From Fimbriimonas ginsengisoli Gsoil 348 (lineage in GTDB: Bacteria > Armatimonadota > Fimbriimonadia > Fimbriimonadales > Fimbriimonadaceae), in contig NZ_CP007139.1 of NCBI RefSeq assembly GCF_000724625.1, positions 2,356,001 through 2,420,000 of the forward strand: 64,000 nt of DNA. Direction: 5' to 3'. Shown piece by piece: positions 8,835-16,639 of the stretch. The translations under genes and the position numbers were made by a program. The notes beneath the pieces were generated by a model, which made no database searches, was not told the DNA's origin, and saw only the letters and a list, made by a program, of their open reading frames with translations. Each line of letters opens with the position of its first letter. The first letter of the stretch is position 1.

Positions 8835-11780
8835 ATGAGGTCGATATGGCGAGTAGAAATGCTGGGAACCTTGCAAGCTCAATCGGAGGAGCAAACGATC
8901 ACCCGCTTTCGCACTCGACGAGTGGGCCTGCTCCTCGCCTTTCTTGCTTACTACGAAGACCGCAGTCATTCGCGAGACGAGCTGGCGGAAATGCTCTGGC
9001 CCGAAAGCGAGCCTGACCCCGCCCGCCGAAACCTGCGCCAAGCCCTCTCGTCTCTCCGGCGTCACCTCGAACCTCCCTCCGTTCCCGCCGGCGCGGTGCT
9101 GGTGGCCAAGCAGGGACGAGTCTCCCTCAACCCTGGACGCGTCACCACGGACGTATCGGATTTCAAGTCCCTCGTCCGTAGCGCTTCCGCCGAGACCTCA
9201 GGCGTCAAGCGACTCGAAAAGCTGAAGCAAGCCGTCGCACTTTATCGAGGCGACTTCCTTCCCGGCTATTACGAAGAATGGGTCCAGGGCGAGCGTCTTC
9301 ACCTCGAGGACCTGCTTGTATCCGCCCTGCAGAACCTGATCCGGGCGTGCGAGGCGGAAGGCGAGATCGACGAGGCGATTCGGTATGTTCGGATCGCCCT
9401 TGCGAAAGACCACCTTAAAGAGGATCTCCACGCCACCCTGATGCGCCTCTATCTCGCCTCCGAAAGGCCGGCCAGCGCCCTTCAGCACTTCCAAGAATGG
9501 ACCGACCAACTCGCGAGAGAGCTGAGCGACGAGCCCAGCGCCGAGCTGAAGGCGTTGGCCGACCGGGCGATTCGACAGGGATCGGCAACCATCGAGTCCG
9601 CTCCCGGTCGCGCGGAGAACGAGGTTGTATCGGCGCCGCCGTCCCCTGCGCGACAACCCTCAGGCCCCATCGTCCGGCTGCCCGTTCAACTCACCCGGTT
9701 CTTCGGCCGCTCGCACGAACGCGACCGCGCCATCCAAGATTTAGCCGAGAGCCGAATACGGCTGGTTACGTTGTGGGGACCGGCCGGAACCGGAAAGACT
9801 CGCCTCTCGATCGAGGTCGGCCGTCAGTTATCCGAAGCTCGCGACTGGAACGTCTGGTTCGCCTCGCTCGCCGATATCTCGGCCGGTTCGATGGTGCTCG
9901 ACGCGGTGCTCACGGCGATGAGGCTTCGCAACGAGGCGGGAAACAGCCCCATCGATCTGTTGCGGGCCAACCTCTCCGGCCCGAAAAACCTTGTCATCCT
10001 CGACAACCTGGAGCACGTCTTGGAGGAGGCGATGCCGGTGGTGGAGCTCCTGCTGCACGAGATTCCCAATCTGTCGATCCTTGCCACCTCCCGTCAAAGC
10101 CTGAAGCTCGCCGGTGAGCAAGAAATCGATCTCGCCGCGCTTCCAGTGCCGCCGAAGGAGGAGCTCCCCCTCTCGGCCCTGACCGAAGTGCCCAGCGTGC
10201 AGCTCTTCGTAAGCCGGGCTCAGTCGATCTTGCCCGATTTCCAGCTCACGCCAAACAATGCTCTTCCTATCGCCGAGATCTGTCGCAGGCTCGACGGGCT
10301 CCCCCTCGCGCTTGAAATCGCGGCGGGCCTGTCGAATGCCTTCACCCCGTCTCAGCTCCTCCAAAACTTGGAAAACCGGCTCGAGCTGTTGCGGAGCCGC
10401 CGCCGGGATCTCAGCATCCGGCACCGAAGCCTCCGCGCGGCGATCGACTACAGCTACGATCTGTTAGCGCCGGAGCTTCAGCGGTTCTTCCTGAGCCTCT
10501 CGGTTTTTCGTGGCGGCTTTACAATCGAGGCGGCCGACAAAATCTGCCTCCCATCTTCTCAAAGACAGAATTGCCTTCGAATGGTTCTCGACTTGCAGGA
10601 GCGCTCTTTGCTCCGCTCAGAGGAGAGTGGCGAGGGCGCACCCGCCCGCTTTCGCCTTCTGGAATCGTTTCGTGAATACGGCGCCGAACTTCTCGACGCG
10701 GAAGAGGAACTCGCCCTGCGCAGTCGCCATGCGGCGTACTTCTTGGCTCAGGGAAAGGGGAGCGGGGACCAGGAAAACCAACTGGCCGCGCTCCGCTTCT
10801 ACTTCGAACAGGGCCAATACCATGAATGCGTCGTTCTACTCGAGGGCCTTCACGGCTTCTCCTTGCTCGGCCAAGAAACGATCCAGGCCCTCGTTCGATT
10901 GCCCGATTTCGATCGGCTCGATCCATTAGACCGGATCATGCTTCTAAGGCTCTTGGCGAACGCCCACCTCTACCCGTCTGAGTTTGAGGAGTCTTACCGA
11001 GTATCGCAACGAGCCCTGGAGATCGCCGTCCAAGCCGAACGAGAAGATCAAATCGCGATCTGCCACCGCGGGATCGCAGTGGCCGCCGGATATCTGGGAC
11101 GGCGCGACGAGGCGATCGCTCACACCGAGCGGTTCCTCTGCTACGCCGAACGGGTGGGGGACCTAAGGATGATCGAACATGGCTACAACGCGATCGGGTC
11201 GGAACTCTGGGCAAAGGGCGACTTTGCCGCGGCGTTGAAGGCGTTCGACGGAGCCCAGGCCGCCGCCTCCCAGCTATACGGCAGCGAGCCGCCATGGCCA
11301 ACGCTCTACAACGTCGCCCGCGTCTACCTCGATTCCGGCCGATACGACGACGGGATGCAGATTGCGAGCGAGGGGCTCCGTATCGCGCAAAAACAAGGAG
11401 ACGAGTTCGGCATATCGATGTGTCTTTCGCTGGTCGGCCGTTATCATCGCCTCCGTGGAAGCCTCGTGGCGGCGTTGGCGACCAGTCACGAAGTGCTCGT
11501 AAGACGTCGGCGGGTCGGCTTCCTCTTTTGGGCGCTGACCGGCCTCCTGGATCACGCGTCGATCCTGATCGCGATGGACCGCCACCGCGACGCGGCGACT
11601 CTCCTGGCCGCGTCGCGAGGGGTCACGAAGCAGCAGCGTTTCCCGGACGACCGCCAATACGCGGAAGGACTCGCCGCGGCTAAAGCCGGGCTGTCGGAGC
11701 GAGTTTTCGAACAGGCGTGGGCGGAAGGCTTGGCGATGAACATGGAGGAAGCTTTTCGATTTGCCCTCCAACAGTCGTGA
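8835..11780 (+). CDS. SARP-type regulator: BTAD, NB-ARC-like ATPase and TPR region
   Basis: 981 residues. About 1-100 form an OmpR-like winged helix (SRDELAEMLWPESEPDPARRN is typical of SARPs). About 100-250 are the bacterial transcriptional activation domain (YRGDFLPGYYEEWV, AIRYVRIALAKDHLKEDLH). An NTPase follows with Walker A GPAGTGKTRLS (about 314-324) and Walker B NLVILDNLEH. The rest is helical TPR-like. There is no C-terminal LuxR helix-turn-helix. Such proteins are ATP-gated transcription activators; the target is unknown, but the prepilin gene 81 bases downstream is an obvious candidate. Confidence 0.85.
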   Translation: MRSIWRVEMLGTLQAQSEEQTITRFRTRRVGLLLAFLAYYEDRSHSRDELAEMLWPESEPDPARRNLRQALSSLRRHLEPPSVPAGAVLVAKQGRVSLNPGRVTTDVSDFKSLVRSASAETSGVKRLEKLKQAVALYRGDFLPGYYEEWVQGERLHLEDLLVSALQNLIRACEAEGEIDEAIRYVRIALAKDHLKEDLHATLMRLYLASERPASALQHFQEWTDQLARELSDEPSAELKALADRAIRQGSATIESAPGRAENEVVSAPPSPARQPSGPIVRLPVQLTRFFGRSHERDRAIQDLAESRIRLVTLWGPAGTGKTRLSIEVGRQLSEARDWNVWFASLADISAGSMVLDAVLTAMRLRNEAGNSPIDLLRANLSGPKNLVILDNLEHVLEEAMPVVELLLHEIPNLSILATSRQSLKLAGEQEIDLAALPVPPKEELPLSALTEVPSVQLFVSRAQSILPDFQLTPNNALPIAEICRRLDGLPLALEIAAGLSNAFTPSQLLQNLENRLELLRSRRRDLSIRHRSLRAAIDYSYDLLAPELQRFFLSLSVFRGGFTIEAADKICLPSSQRQNCLRMVLDLQERSLLRSEESGEGAPARFRLLESFREYGAELLDAEEELALRSRHAAYFLAQGKGSGDQENQLAALRFYFEQGQYHECVVLLEGLHGFSLLGQETIQALVRLPDFDRLDPLDRIMLLRLLANAHLYPSEFEESYRVSQRALEIAVQAEREDQIAICHRGIAVAAGYLGRRDEAIAHTERFLCYAERVGDLRMIEHGYNAIGSELWAKGDFAAALKAFDGAQAAASQLYGSEPPWPTLYNVARVYLDSGRYDDGMQIASEGLRIAQKQGDEFGISMCLSLVGRYHRLRGSLVAALATSHEVLVRRRRVGFLFWALTGLLDHASILIAMDRHRDAATLLAASRGVTKQQRFPDDRQYAEGLAAAKAGLSERVFEQAWAEGLAMNMEEAFRFALQQS

Positions 11781-11805
11781 TCTGTTTACGTTTTGTTGAC
11801 GCTCC

Positions 11806-11822
11806 GAGTTCAGGCTGAACTC
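11806..11822. promoter_or_regulatory. Palindrome next to a -35 element ahead of the prepilin gene
   Basis: GAGTTCAGGCTGAACTC is a perfect 8-bp inverted repeat around one base. A TTGACG hexamer at 11796-11801 precedes it, so the palindrome fills the spacer of a possible promoter for the prepilin gene at 11862. No T run follows, which argues against a terminator for the gene before it. Confidence 0.5.
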
Positions 11823-11861
11823 GTATTCGCATTTCTATTCTGTTCACCCAGGTGAAATCCT

Positions 11862-12698
11862 ATGTCTCGAAACAAGCCCCAATCTCAAGCTTTTACGCTC
11901 ATCGAGTTGCTTGTCGTCATTGCCATCATCGCCATTTTGGCCGCCATTCTCTTCCCGGTCTTTGCCCAGGCGAAGCGCGCGGCGAAGAAAACGGTGTGTC
12001 TCTCCAGCATCCGGCAGGTGTCCACCGCGTCCATCATGTACGCGAACGATTACGACGACTACGCCGCCTTTGGACTGATTTTGGCGAGCACCGACGAGCG
12101 GTATGAGCTTCGTTCTTGGTACGCGTACGTCTATTACGGGCTCCCCAATCTGGATGGACCGTTCTACGATTCTCAAGAAGGGTTCTTTGGCCCGTACATG
12201 AAGAACCAACAGGTCTACGGCTGCCCAGAGTCCGACCCGCTGCTCGCCGGCCAGTTGTCGCCTGCCTTCCCCAACGGCTTTGGCGTCAACGACAGCATCA
12301 TGTCCGTGGAACTGCCGGCCTGGGGCGTTCCGATGCATCCAACGGTAAACCTAACCGCCATCGACCGGCCCGCCGAGACGATGCTGATCACCGACGCCGT
12401 CGGGTTAAACAGCGACGGCTCCTCGGTGACCTTGGGGCACCAGACATGGATCGATCCACCTTCAAATGCCTTGCCCCAAGTGTGGGGTGTGCACTCAAAG
12501 ATGGCGAACGTTGGATGGGCCGATGGCCATGCCAAGGCCCAGCGCATCACCATCCGGCCGACGAAGGATCTGTATTACGACGACGCGGCCGCATTCCAGG
12601 GAGCGAAGCAGTACGAGATCGGCGACATCATGAATCCACGCTACCCATATGGTAGCGAGTGGCAGGATTACTATTACCGGATCGATAAGCCGAACTAA
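11862..12698 (+). CDS. Prepilin-type protein with H-X9-DG domain
   Basis: 278 residues. The class III prepilin signal [13 protein letters not shown] is at about residues 11-23 with Ala, not Gly, before the cleavage site, followed by [10 protein letters not shown]. The C-terminal half holds a His-x9-Asp-Gly motif (HSKMANVGWADGHAK) found in large prepilin families of Planctomycetes and Armatimonadota. The start is set by AGGTGA at 11850-11855. Presumably cleaved and methylated by PilD and assembled into, or held at, a type IV pilus or type II secretion machine. A small lipoprotein gene follows after seven bases. Confidence 0.88.
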   Translation: MSRNKPQSQAFTLIELLVVIAIIAILAAILFPVFAQAKRAAKKTVCLSSIRQVSTASIMYANDYDDYAAFGLILASTDERYELRSWYAYVYYGLPNLDGPFYDSQEGFFGPYMKNQQVYGCPESDPLLAGQLSPAFPNGFGVNDSIMSVELPAWGVPMHPTVNLTAIDRPAETMLITDAVGLNSDGSSVTLGHQTWIDPPSNALPQVWGVHSKMANVGWADGHAKAQRITIRPTKDLYYDDAAAFQGAKQYEIGDIMNPRYPYGSEWQDYYYRIDKPN

Positions 12699-12705
12699 AT
12701 AAGCG

Positions 12706-12921
12706 ATGAAAAGCCTTATCCCCTTGGCCGCGACTCTTCTGATCGCTGGGTGCCATTCGGCTCCCAGCGCCGCCGCTCCCACCGTGAATCCCGCCAAGGA
12801 AGCCTTGGCGGCCAAGCTAAAAGCGATGCCACCGGAGAAGCGGTCGGAATATATGACCCAGCATCCCGACGAAGCGGCCGCCGCCATGCCCGGCCTGGGC
12901 ATGGGAAAACCCCATCGCTAA
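12706..12921 (+). CDS. Small lipoprotein paired with the prepilin
   Basis: 71 residues with a lipoprotein signal (PLAATLLIAGC, Cys16). The mature part is short and charged: AKLKAMPPEKRSEYMTQHPDEAAA. Its layout (lipobox, spacer, an amphipathic stretch with K-x-M-P-x-E-x-R/Q and Y) matches the lipoproteins at 61599 and 63175. It starts seven bases after the prepilin gene and is surely co-transcribed. Function unknown. Confidence 0.7.
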   Translation: MKSLIPLAATLLIAGCHSAPSAAAPTVNPAKEALAAKLKAMPPEKRSEYMTQHPDEAAAAMPGLGMGKPHR

Positions 12922-12933
12922 CCCACCCCGGAG

Positions 12934-12978
12934 CGCGGACATCCTGTCCGCTCCCTGGACCATGGGCGTCCCGCCCAT
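12934..12978. repeat. Two TCC-loop hairpins
   Basis: Stem GCGGACA / TGTCCGC at 12935-12951 and stem ATGGGCG / CGCCCAT at 12962-12978, each with loop TCC. Same design as the other dispersed hairpins, and different stem sequences. Confidence 0.65.
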
Positions 12979-13073
12979 CATCCGTAGCCCCGCCCATGTA
13001 AACCACTCCCCAAAACGGATGTGCCCGAAACAGGGGACTAAATCCGGAAATTACAAGAGCCAATGATCAAGTT

Positions 13074-13202
13074 ATGCTTGAGATCCTGCCCCTCCTAACC
13101 GCCTCCTTCGCTACCGTGATTCTCGCGAGCTATCTGCGATCCAAACGGGCGCCGGAGACAACCGCCACCGAAACCACCAATCCTCAGACTGTTCGGTGCT
13201 GA
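13074..13202 (+). CDS. Possible 42-residue single-span membrane peptide
   Basis: A short reading frame from ATG 13074 to TGA 13202. A hydrophobic helix (LEILPLLTASFATVILASYL) is followed by basic RSKR and a Thr/Glu-rich tail ending TVRC. It has the shape of a small membrane protein, but no good ribosome-binding site is visible. It lies 70 bases before a long hairpin next to the selenocysteine tRNA. The coding call is tentative. Confidence 0.35.
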   Translation: MLEILPLLTASFATVILASYLRSKRAPETTATETTNPQTVRC

Positions 13203-13271
13203 AGCGAGAAAGAGCCTAACAGCCATCTACCACCGCTTCCTTAATCCAAGCAGCCGGCCGCACGGAGCGAG

Positions 13272-13306
13272 AGAATGACCGGCGCGAATTGCGCGCCGGT
13301 CATTCT
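13272..13306. terminator. Long hairpin downstream of the selenocysteine tRNA
   Basis: A perfect 14-bp stem, AGAATGACCGGCGC / GCGCCGGTCATTCT, with a 7-base loop. It lies 11 bases beyond the 3' end of the tRNA (transcribed leftward), where a terminator or processing stem is expected. A T run is missing on the minus strand and only weak (GTTT) on the plus strand. Confidence 0.55.
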
Positions 13307-13317
13307 GTTTAGAGTCT

Positions 13318-13412
13318 TGGCGGGAATGTGTGGGAATCGAACCCACCCGACGCCTTTGCGACGTCACACTGGTTTTGAAGACCAGGAGGCACACCAGCAC
13401 CCATTCACTCCC
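13318..13412 (-). tRNA. selC: tRNA-Sec (anticodon UCA)
   Basis: Read on the minus strand: acceptor strand GGGAGTGA, six-pair D-stem with the tetraloop TGGT, anticodon arm CTGGT-CTTCAAA-ACCAG with UCA at 13378-13376, a long variable arm (GACG..CGTC), T-arm GTGGG-TTCGATT-CCCAC, and an encoded GCCA 3' end. The long D-stem with four-base loop, the long acceptor and the UCA anticodon are diagnostic for selenocysteine tRNA. About 95 nt. It implies that SelA, SelB, SelD and at least one selenoprotein are encoded elsewhere; none is evident in this window. Confidence 0.93.
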
Positions 13413-13434
13413 GGTGGGATGCTACCTTTGTCGG

Positions 13435-13458
13435 GGCGTTGGGCGTTGGGCGTTGGGC
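13435..13458. repeat. Heptamer GGCGTTG array, left part
   Basis: Three units of GGCGTTG followed by GGC, interrupted by the IS element. The array resumes at 14702. Confidence 0.85.
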
Positions 13459-13512
13459 TGTAGTATCCCAGGATTCTGTACCAGTGGCTTAGAGGGAAAA
13501 TAGTGAAGCCAC

Positions 13513-13800
13513 ATGTCGGAATCGAAGTCGGGAAGGCGTCGAGTATTCGCGCCGGAGTTCAAGTTGCGTTTGGTGGTTCAGATCGTCTCGGGCCAGCGCA
13601 CGCTGGCGGATCTGAGCCGCGAGCACCAGATCAAAGACTCTTTGCTCGCGCGCTGGAGAGACCAGTTCTTGGAAAAGGCGCCCGAGATGTTCGGCGCCGC
13701 ACCCACCGGCCAGGAGCGTCTCGCCGAGCTCGAGCGGGAGATCGGCCGCCAACACATGGAGTTGGAGATCTTAAAAAAAGCGTCGCGTCGGCTCCTCTAG
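13513..13800 (+). CDS. IS3-family transposase OrfA
   Basis: 95 residues with a helix-turn-helix (RRRVFAPEFKLRLVVQIVSGQRTLADLSREHQI split over helices) and a C-terminal Leu/Glu coiled coil (ERLAELEREIGRQHMELEILKKA). It binds the terminal repeats. It ends in frame +1 relative to OrfB. The run of seven A at 13773-13779, just before its stop, is a classic -1 slip site that yields the OrfAB transposase. Confidence 0.9.
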   Translation: MSESKSGRRRVFAPEFKLRLVVQIVSGQRTLADLSREHQIKDSLLARWRDQFLEKAPEMFGAAPTGQERLAELEREIGRQHMELEILKKASRRLL

Positions 13801-14651
13801 AAGGGCGTCTGAAGCAGGCCCGAGCGCTCGCGGGTAAGTATCCGTTGCGCCTGGTGTGCCGCCTGCTCGGAGTCTCCCGCAGCTCGGCGCTCTACCGGGC
13901 GAAAGAGGAGCCGGACCTGGAAAGCCTGACGGTGACGATCCTTCACCTGCGGGCGAGCTTTCCTACCGCCGGCCTTCGGCTCATGCACGCCTACCTGGCT
14001 CGCCTGAGAGTGGCGGCGACCCGGTCGCAGGTGCGCACGGTCTACGTCCGCTTGGGGCTCCTGGGCAAACGGGCGCCGCCTCGGTCCAAGGGAACCACCG
14101 ACTCCCGGCACGAGCATCCTCGCTATCCCAACCTCATACGGGATCTCGTGCCGTCGTATCCGAACCAGGTGTGGGTGGCCGACACCACCGAGCTCGTAGC
14201 CGGCGGGCGCCGGACCTTCCTCGCGCTGGTGGAAGACCTGTTCACCCGCCGAGTCGTCGGGGTTTCGCTCTCCTTTGCCAACGACTCCTGGCTGACGCTC
14301 TCGGCGCTCGATATGGCGCTTAGCCGGGAAACTCCCGCCATCCACCACTCCGACCAAGGCAAGCCCTACGCTTCGGGAGTCTATACCCGGCGCCTTCTCG
14401 CCCAGGGAGTCACCCTCAGCATGGCCCGAGTCGGATGCGCTTGGGAGAACGGACATGCCGAACGTCTGAACCGAACCTTCAAAGAAGAGGAGATCTTAAG
14501 GAGCGAGTATGAAAGCCTGAACGAGGCCAAAGAGTCCATCGCCGCCTACGCAAAGCACTACAATGAAAAGCGCATCCATATGAGCCTTGGCTACCGAACC
14601 CCTAACGAGGTGCTCCAAAGCCATCGCCAAGACCAGCCGGACGGGGAGTAA
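13771..14651 (+). CDS. IS3-family transposase OrfB (DDE integrase domain), made by -1 frameshift
   Basis: The frame opens upstream, but protein-like sequence begins at the slip site (LEGRLKQARALAGKYPLRLVCRLLGVSRSSALYR). The rve integrase core has the catalytic triad: Asp in WVADTTELV, Asp in AIHHSDQGKPYAS and Glu in NGHAERLNRTFKEEEI. The ending HMSLGYRTPNEV is typical of the family. It is translated as a fusion with OrfA through the A7 site at 13773-13779. All key residues are present, so the element may be active. Confidence 0.9.
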
Positions 14652-14701
14652 CAACCCCCATAGAAACAACGCCCGCTGGTACAGAGAATTGGGAAGCTAC
14701 A

Positions 14702-14729
14702 GGCGTTGGGCGTTGGGCGTTGGGCGTTG
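14702..14729. repeat. Heptamer GGCGTTG array, right part
   Basis: Four GGCGTTG units continuing the array broken by the IS element. The same heptamer occurs three times at 33316-33336. Confidence 0.85.
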
Positions 14730-14730
14730 C

Positions 14731-14940
14731 GGAGCCTTCGGAGCCTTCGGAGCCTTCGGAGCCTTCGGAGCCTTCGGAGCCTTCGGAGCCTTCGACAGTG
14801 CTAGGCATTACCCTAATGCTCCCTCGCTCCGCATGCTCCGACAGCTCCGAAGCGAAGCGCTGCTCCGAACGCTCCCCGCGAAGCGGGCAGCGGTAGCTCC
14901 GATAGCTCCGATAGCTCCGAAGCAAAGCGGGCTCCGAGCG
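14731..14940. repeat. 9-base tandem repeat GGAGCCTTC x7 with an inverted companion array
   Basis: Seven perfect units of GGAGCCTTC at 14731-14793, then degenerate sequence holding several GCTCCGA blocks and three units of TAGCTCCGA at 14894-14920. GCTCCGA is the complement of the TCGGAGC core of the first array, so the two halves can pair. No spacers of CRISPR length exist. It abuts the stop of the minus-strand gene at 14941. Confidence 0.85.
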
Positions 14941-16137
14941 CTACCCCAGCGCCGCCCGCATCTCCCGAACGGCCGGCTCTTCGATCTCGGCAATTCGTAA
15001 GACGATCTCGGCCATCGCGGCCTGAATCTCCGATGCGAAAGGCTCCAGCCTCCCGGGCTCGCCGAGGGTGGCGATTAGGGAGCGCATTTCATTCGCCATG
15101 GCGGCTCGCTGGGCGACGGCATCCGGGGGTTGGGAGATCCAGACCTCAGTTCGCCGGCGCTTAAGCTCCTTAAGTCGGGCGAACTCGGGCACGAGGTCGG
15201 GCATGCTTGCTTCCGCGAGAGCTTCCCACTGGATCGCCGAAAGGTCGAAGGCGTCGGCCACCGAATTCAAAGCCGATAGGCCGGTCCAAACCGCCGCCTC
15301 CCGCAAGAAAGCCGCGAACCTCCCTCGGTCCCCGGCGGGAGCCGTACCCCAGGTCGAGATCCAGTCCCAAACCCCTGGCTGCCCGATCTTGCCCGCCAGG
15401 GCTTGGGTCAGCCGGGGACCGGGCGCGAACGTCCTCGCCCACCCTTTCGGGTTCTTTGGGTCGGTCAGCATCTTTGCCCAGTTGCGCATTCCGGTAAAGC
15501 CGAAGTTGTTTGCCGAGCCCATGGGCGGCTTGTCCAGGAAGAGCGCCGCGCAGGTTTCCATTCCCCGGATCAACCCCTCTCCGAGCCGCTCAGTATCCGG
15601 CGCTTCCAAGATCGTCATCCGGTACCGGTCCTTCTTCACCTTTCCCCGCGCCCGGTCTAGCTCTTCGGCCGAGACTCGAAGCGGCACTGAAGCTCCGTCC
15701 GCGACCAGGAAATCGGACCCATCCTGCCCGACCACGAGCAGGGGCTGCATGTGCCACATCTGGGTTGCGCAAAGGCCGCGATAGGGCATCGAAAAGACGT
15801 CCGCCCACACGATGACGACGTTACCGGCATCCAACTCGAGCCGCAGATTGTCCTCAGCCCGCTTCGCCTGGGTCGTCTCACGCGAGTCGCGCCGGATCGC
15901 CAGATTGTCCAATGCCCGTTCGAAAGGCGAGAAGGTGTTGCGGGTTAGCAAAGCCACGTGCGGCAGGTGGCCGGTGTACTCGAAGACGAAGTAGCCGAAC
16001 GCGATCCCGCCGCTGGCGCCGAGGGCGAGCGCCTCTGAGTAGGGCCGTCCGGTCTTCGGACTTACTGCCCCCATCGCCGCCAGCGCGTTCGCGATCGTGC
16101 CGGTTTCGTAATGCCGACCAGGAAACGTCGTGATCAT
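14941..16137 (-). CDS. BtrH N-terminal-like / DUF4872 protein
   Basis: 398 residues. The N-terminus GRHYETGTIANALAAMGAVSP plus SEALALGASGGIAFGYFVFEY matches the butirosin BtrH_N fold, where a Cys normally follows the His; here it is Tyr (HY). The middle (GNVVIVWADVFSMPYRGL, QPLLVVGQDGSDFLVADG) resembles the papain-like core with a conserved Asp. A helical C-terminal third matches DUF4872. BtrH itself moves an acyl group from a carrier protein. Without the Cys, an acyltransferase role here is doubtful. Isolated gene; role unknown. Confidence 0.6.
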   Translation of the reverse strand: MITTFPGRHYETGTIANALAAMGAVSPKTGRPYSEALALGASGGIAFGYFVFEYTGHLPHVALLTRNTFSPFERALDNLAIRRDSRETTQAKRAEDNLRLELDAGNVVIVWADVFSMPYRGLCATQMWHMQPLLVVGQDGSDFLVADGASVPLRVSAEELDRARGKVKKDRYRMTILEAPDTERLGEGLIRGMETCAALFLDKPPMGSANNFGFTGMRNWAKMLTDPKNPKGWARTFAPGPRLTQALAGKIGQPGVWDWISTWGTAPAGDRGRFAAFLREAAVWTGLSALNSVADAFDLSAIQWEALAEASMPDLVPEFARLKELKRRRTEVWISQPPDAVAQRAAMANEMRSLIATLGEPGRLEPFASEIQAAMAEIVLRIAEIEEPAVREMRAALG

Positions 16138-16235
16138 CGCCGCCAGTATCGCCCGACTTTTCGCCCTCCGTCAAAAAATGCGACATAGTCGGATGGCTTG
16201 GTCGCACGATTTCGAGACCGCTCGGATGCAACGGC

Positions 16236-16637
16236 GTGCCCTGCATAGGCAGTCATAACCTCGTGATCAGCCGGACTTCGACCGTTCCTACGCAAACCGA
16301 GCGACTCGTCGCCGCCGGCATGCACATCGCCACCATCTTCGCCCCGTTGGTCGGCCCGGCGATCGTGTGGGCGTTGTGGCGGAATTCCCCGTTCGTATCC
16401 GGTCATGCCCGCCGAACCTTCAACGGAACCCTCCTGCTGCAAGGCGTGCTCTTGTTCCTGGGCGCCTGCTCCCTGATCTACACCATCTGGTCGATCTCCC
16501 AAACCGGATGGCAAAACGTCAACATCCTCGCCCTCGTCCTTCGTTGGGCCATCGTCTGGGTATTCCTCATCGTCCTGGAATGGATCAACATCCTCACCGC
16601 CCTAAGGCACGCCTACCGCGCCTACCGTGGCGAGTAG
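16236..16637 (+). CDS. DUF4870-like small membrane protein
   Basis: 133 residues from GTG 16236; a second GTG at 16263 is equally possible. Three hydrophobic helices (MHIATIFAPLVGPAIVWALW, FNGTLLLQGVLLFLGACSLIY, ILALVLRWAIVWVFLIVLEW) and the pattern AxxxHI..PL.GP..WxxWR followed by GHARRTFN resemble DUF4870 proteins. No function is known for the family. Confidence 0.6.
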   Translation: MPCIGSHNLVISRTSTVPTQTERLVAAGMHIATIFAPLVGPAIVWALWRNSPFVSGHARRTFNGTLLLQGVLLFLGACSLIYTIWSISQTGWQNVNILALVLRWAIVWVFLIVLEWINILTALRHAYRAYRGE

Positions 16638-16639
16638 CC

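Larger units (their letters stand above)
13459..14701 (+). mobile_element. IS3-family insertion sequence
   Basis: A complete element of 1243 bp. The ends begin TGTAG and finish CTACA; the terminal inverted repeats match at 22 of 29 positions, including CTGTACCAG. It carries overlapping orfA and orfB with a frameshift site. The flanks show a 3-bp target duplication GGC (13456-13458 and 14702-14704). Removing the element and one GGC restores an unbroken array of seven GGCGTTG units, confirming the boundaries. Confidence 0.92.

Noticed and set aside
13275-13463. Small plus-strand frame of 62 codons
   Set aside because: It overlaps the selenocysteine tRNA and the IS end.
13503-13770. ATG-started upstream part of the OrfB frame
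   Set aside because: It is out of frame with OrfA and reads as Arg/Ala-rich shadow sequence. OrfB is expected to be made by frameshift at the A7 run.
14731-14940. CRISPR-like array
   Set aside because: The repeat is nine bases with no spacers, and no cas gene is in the window.
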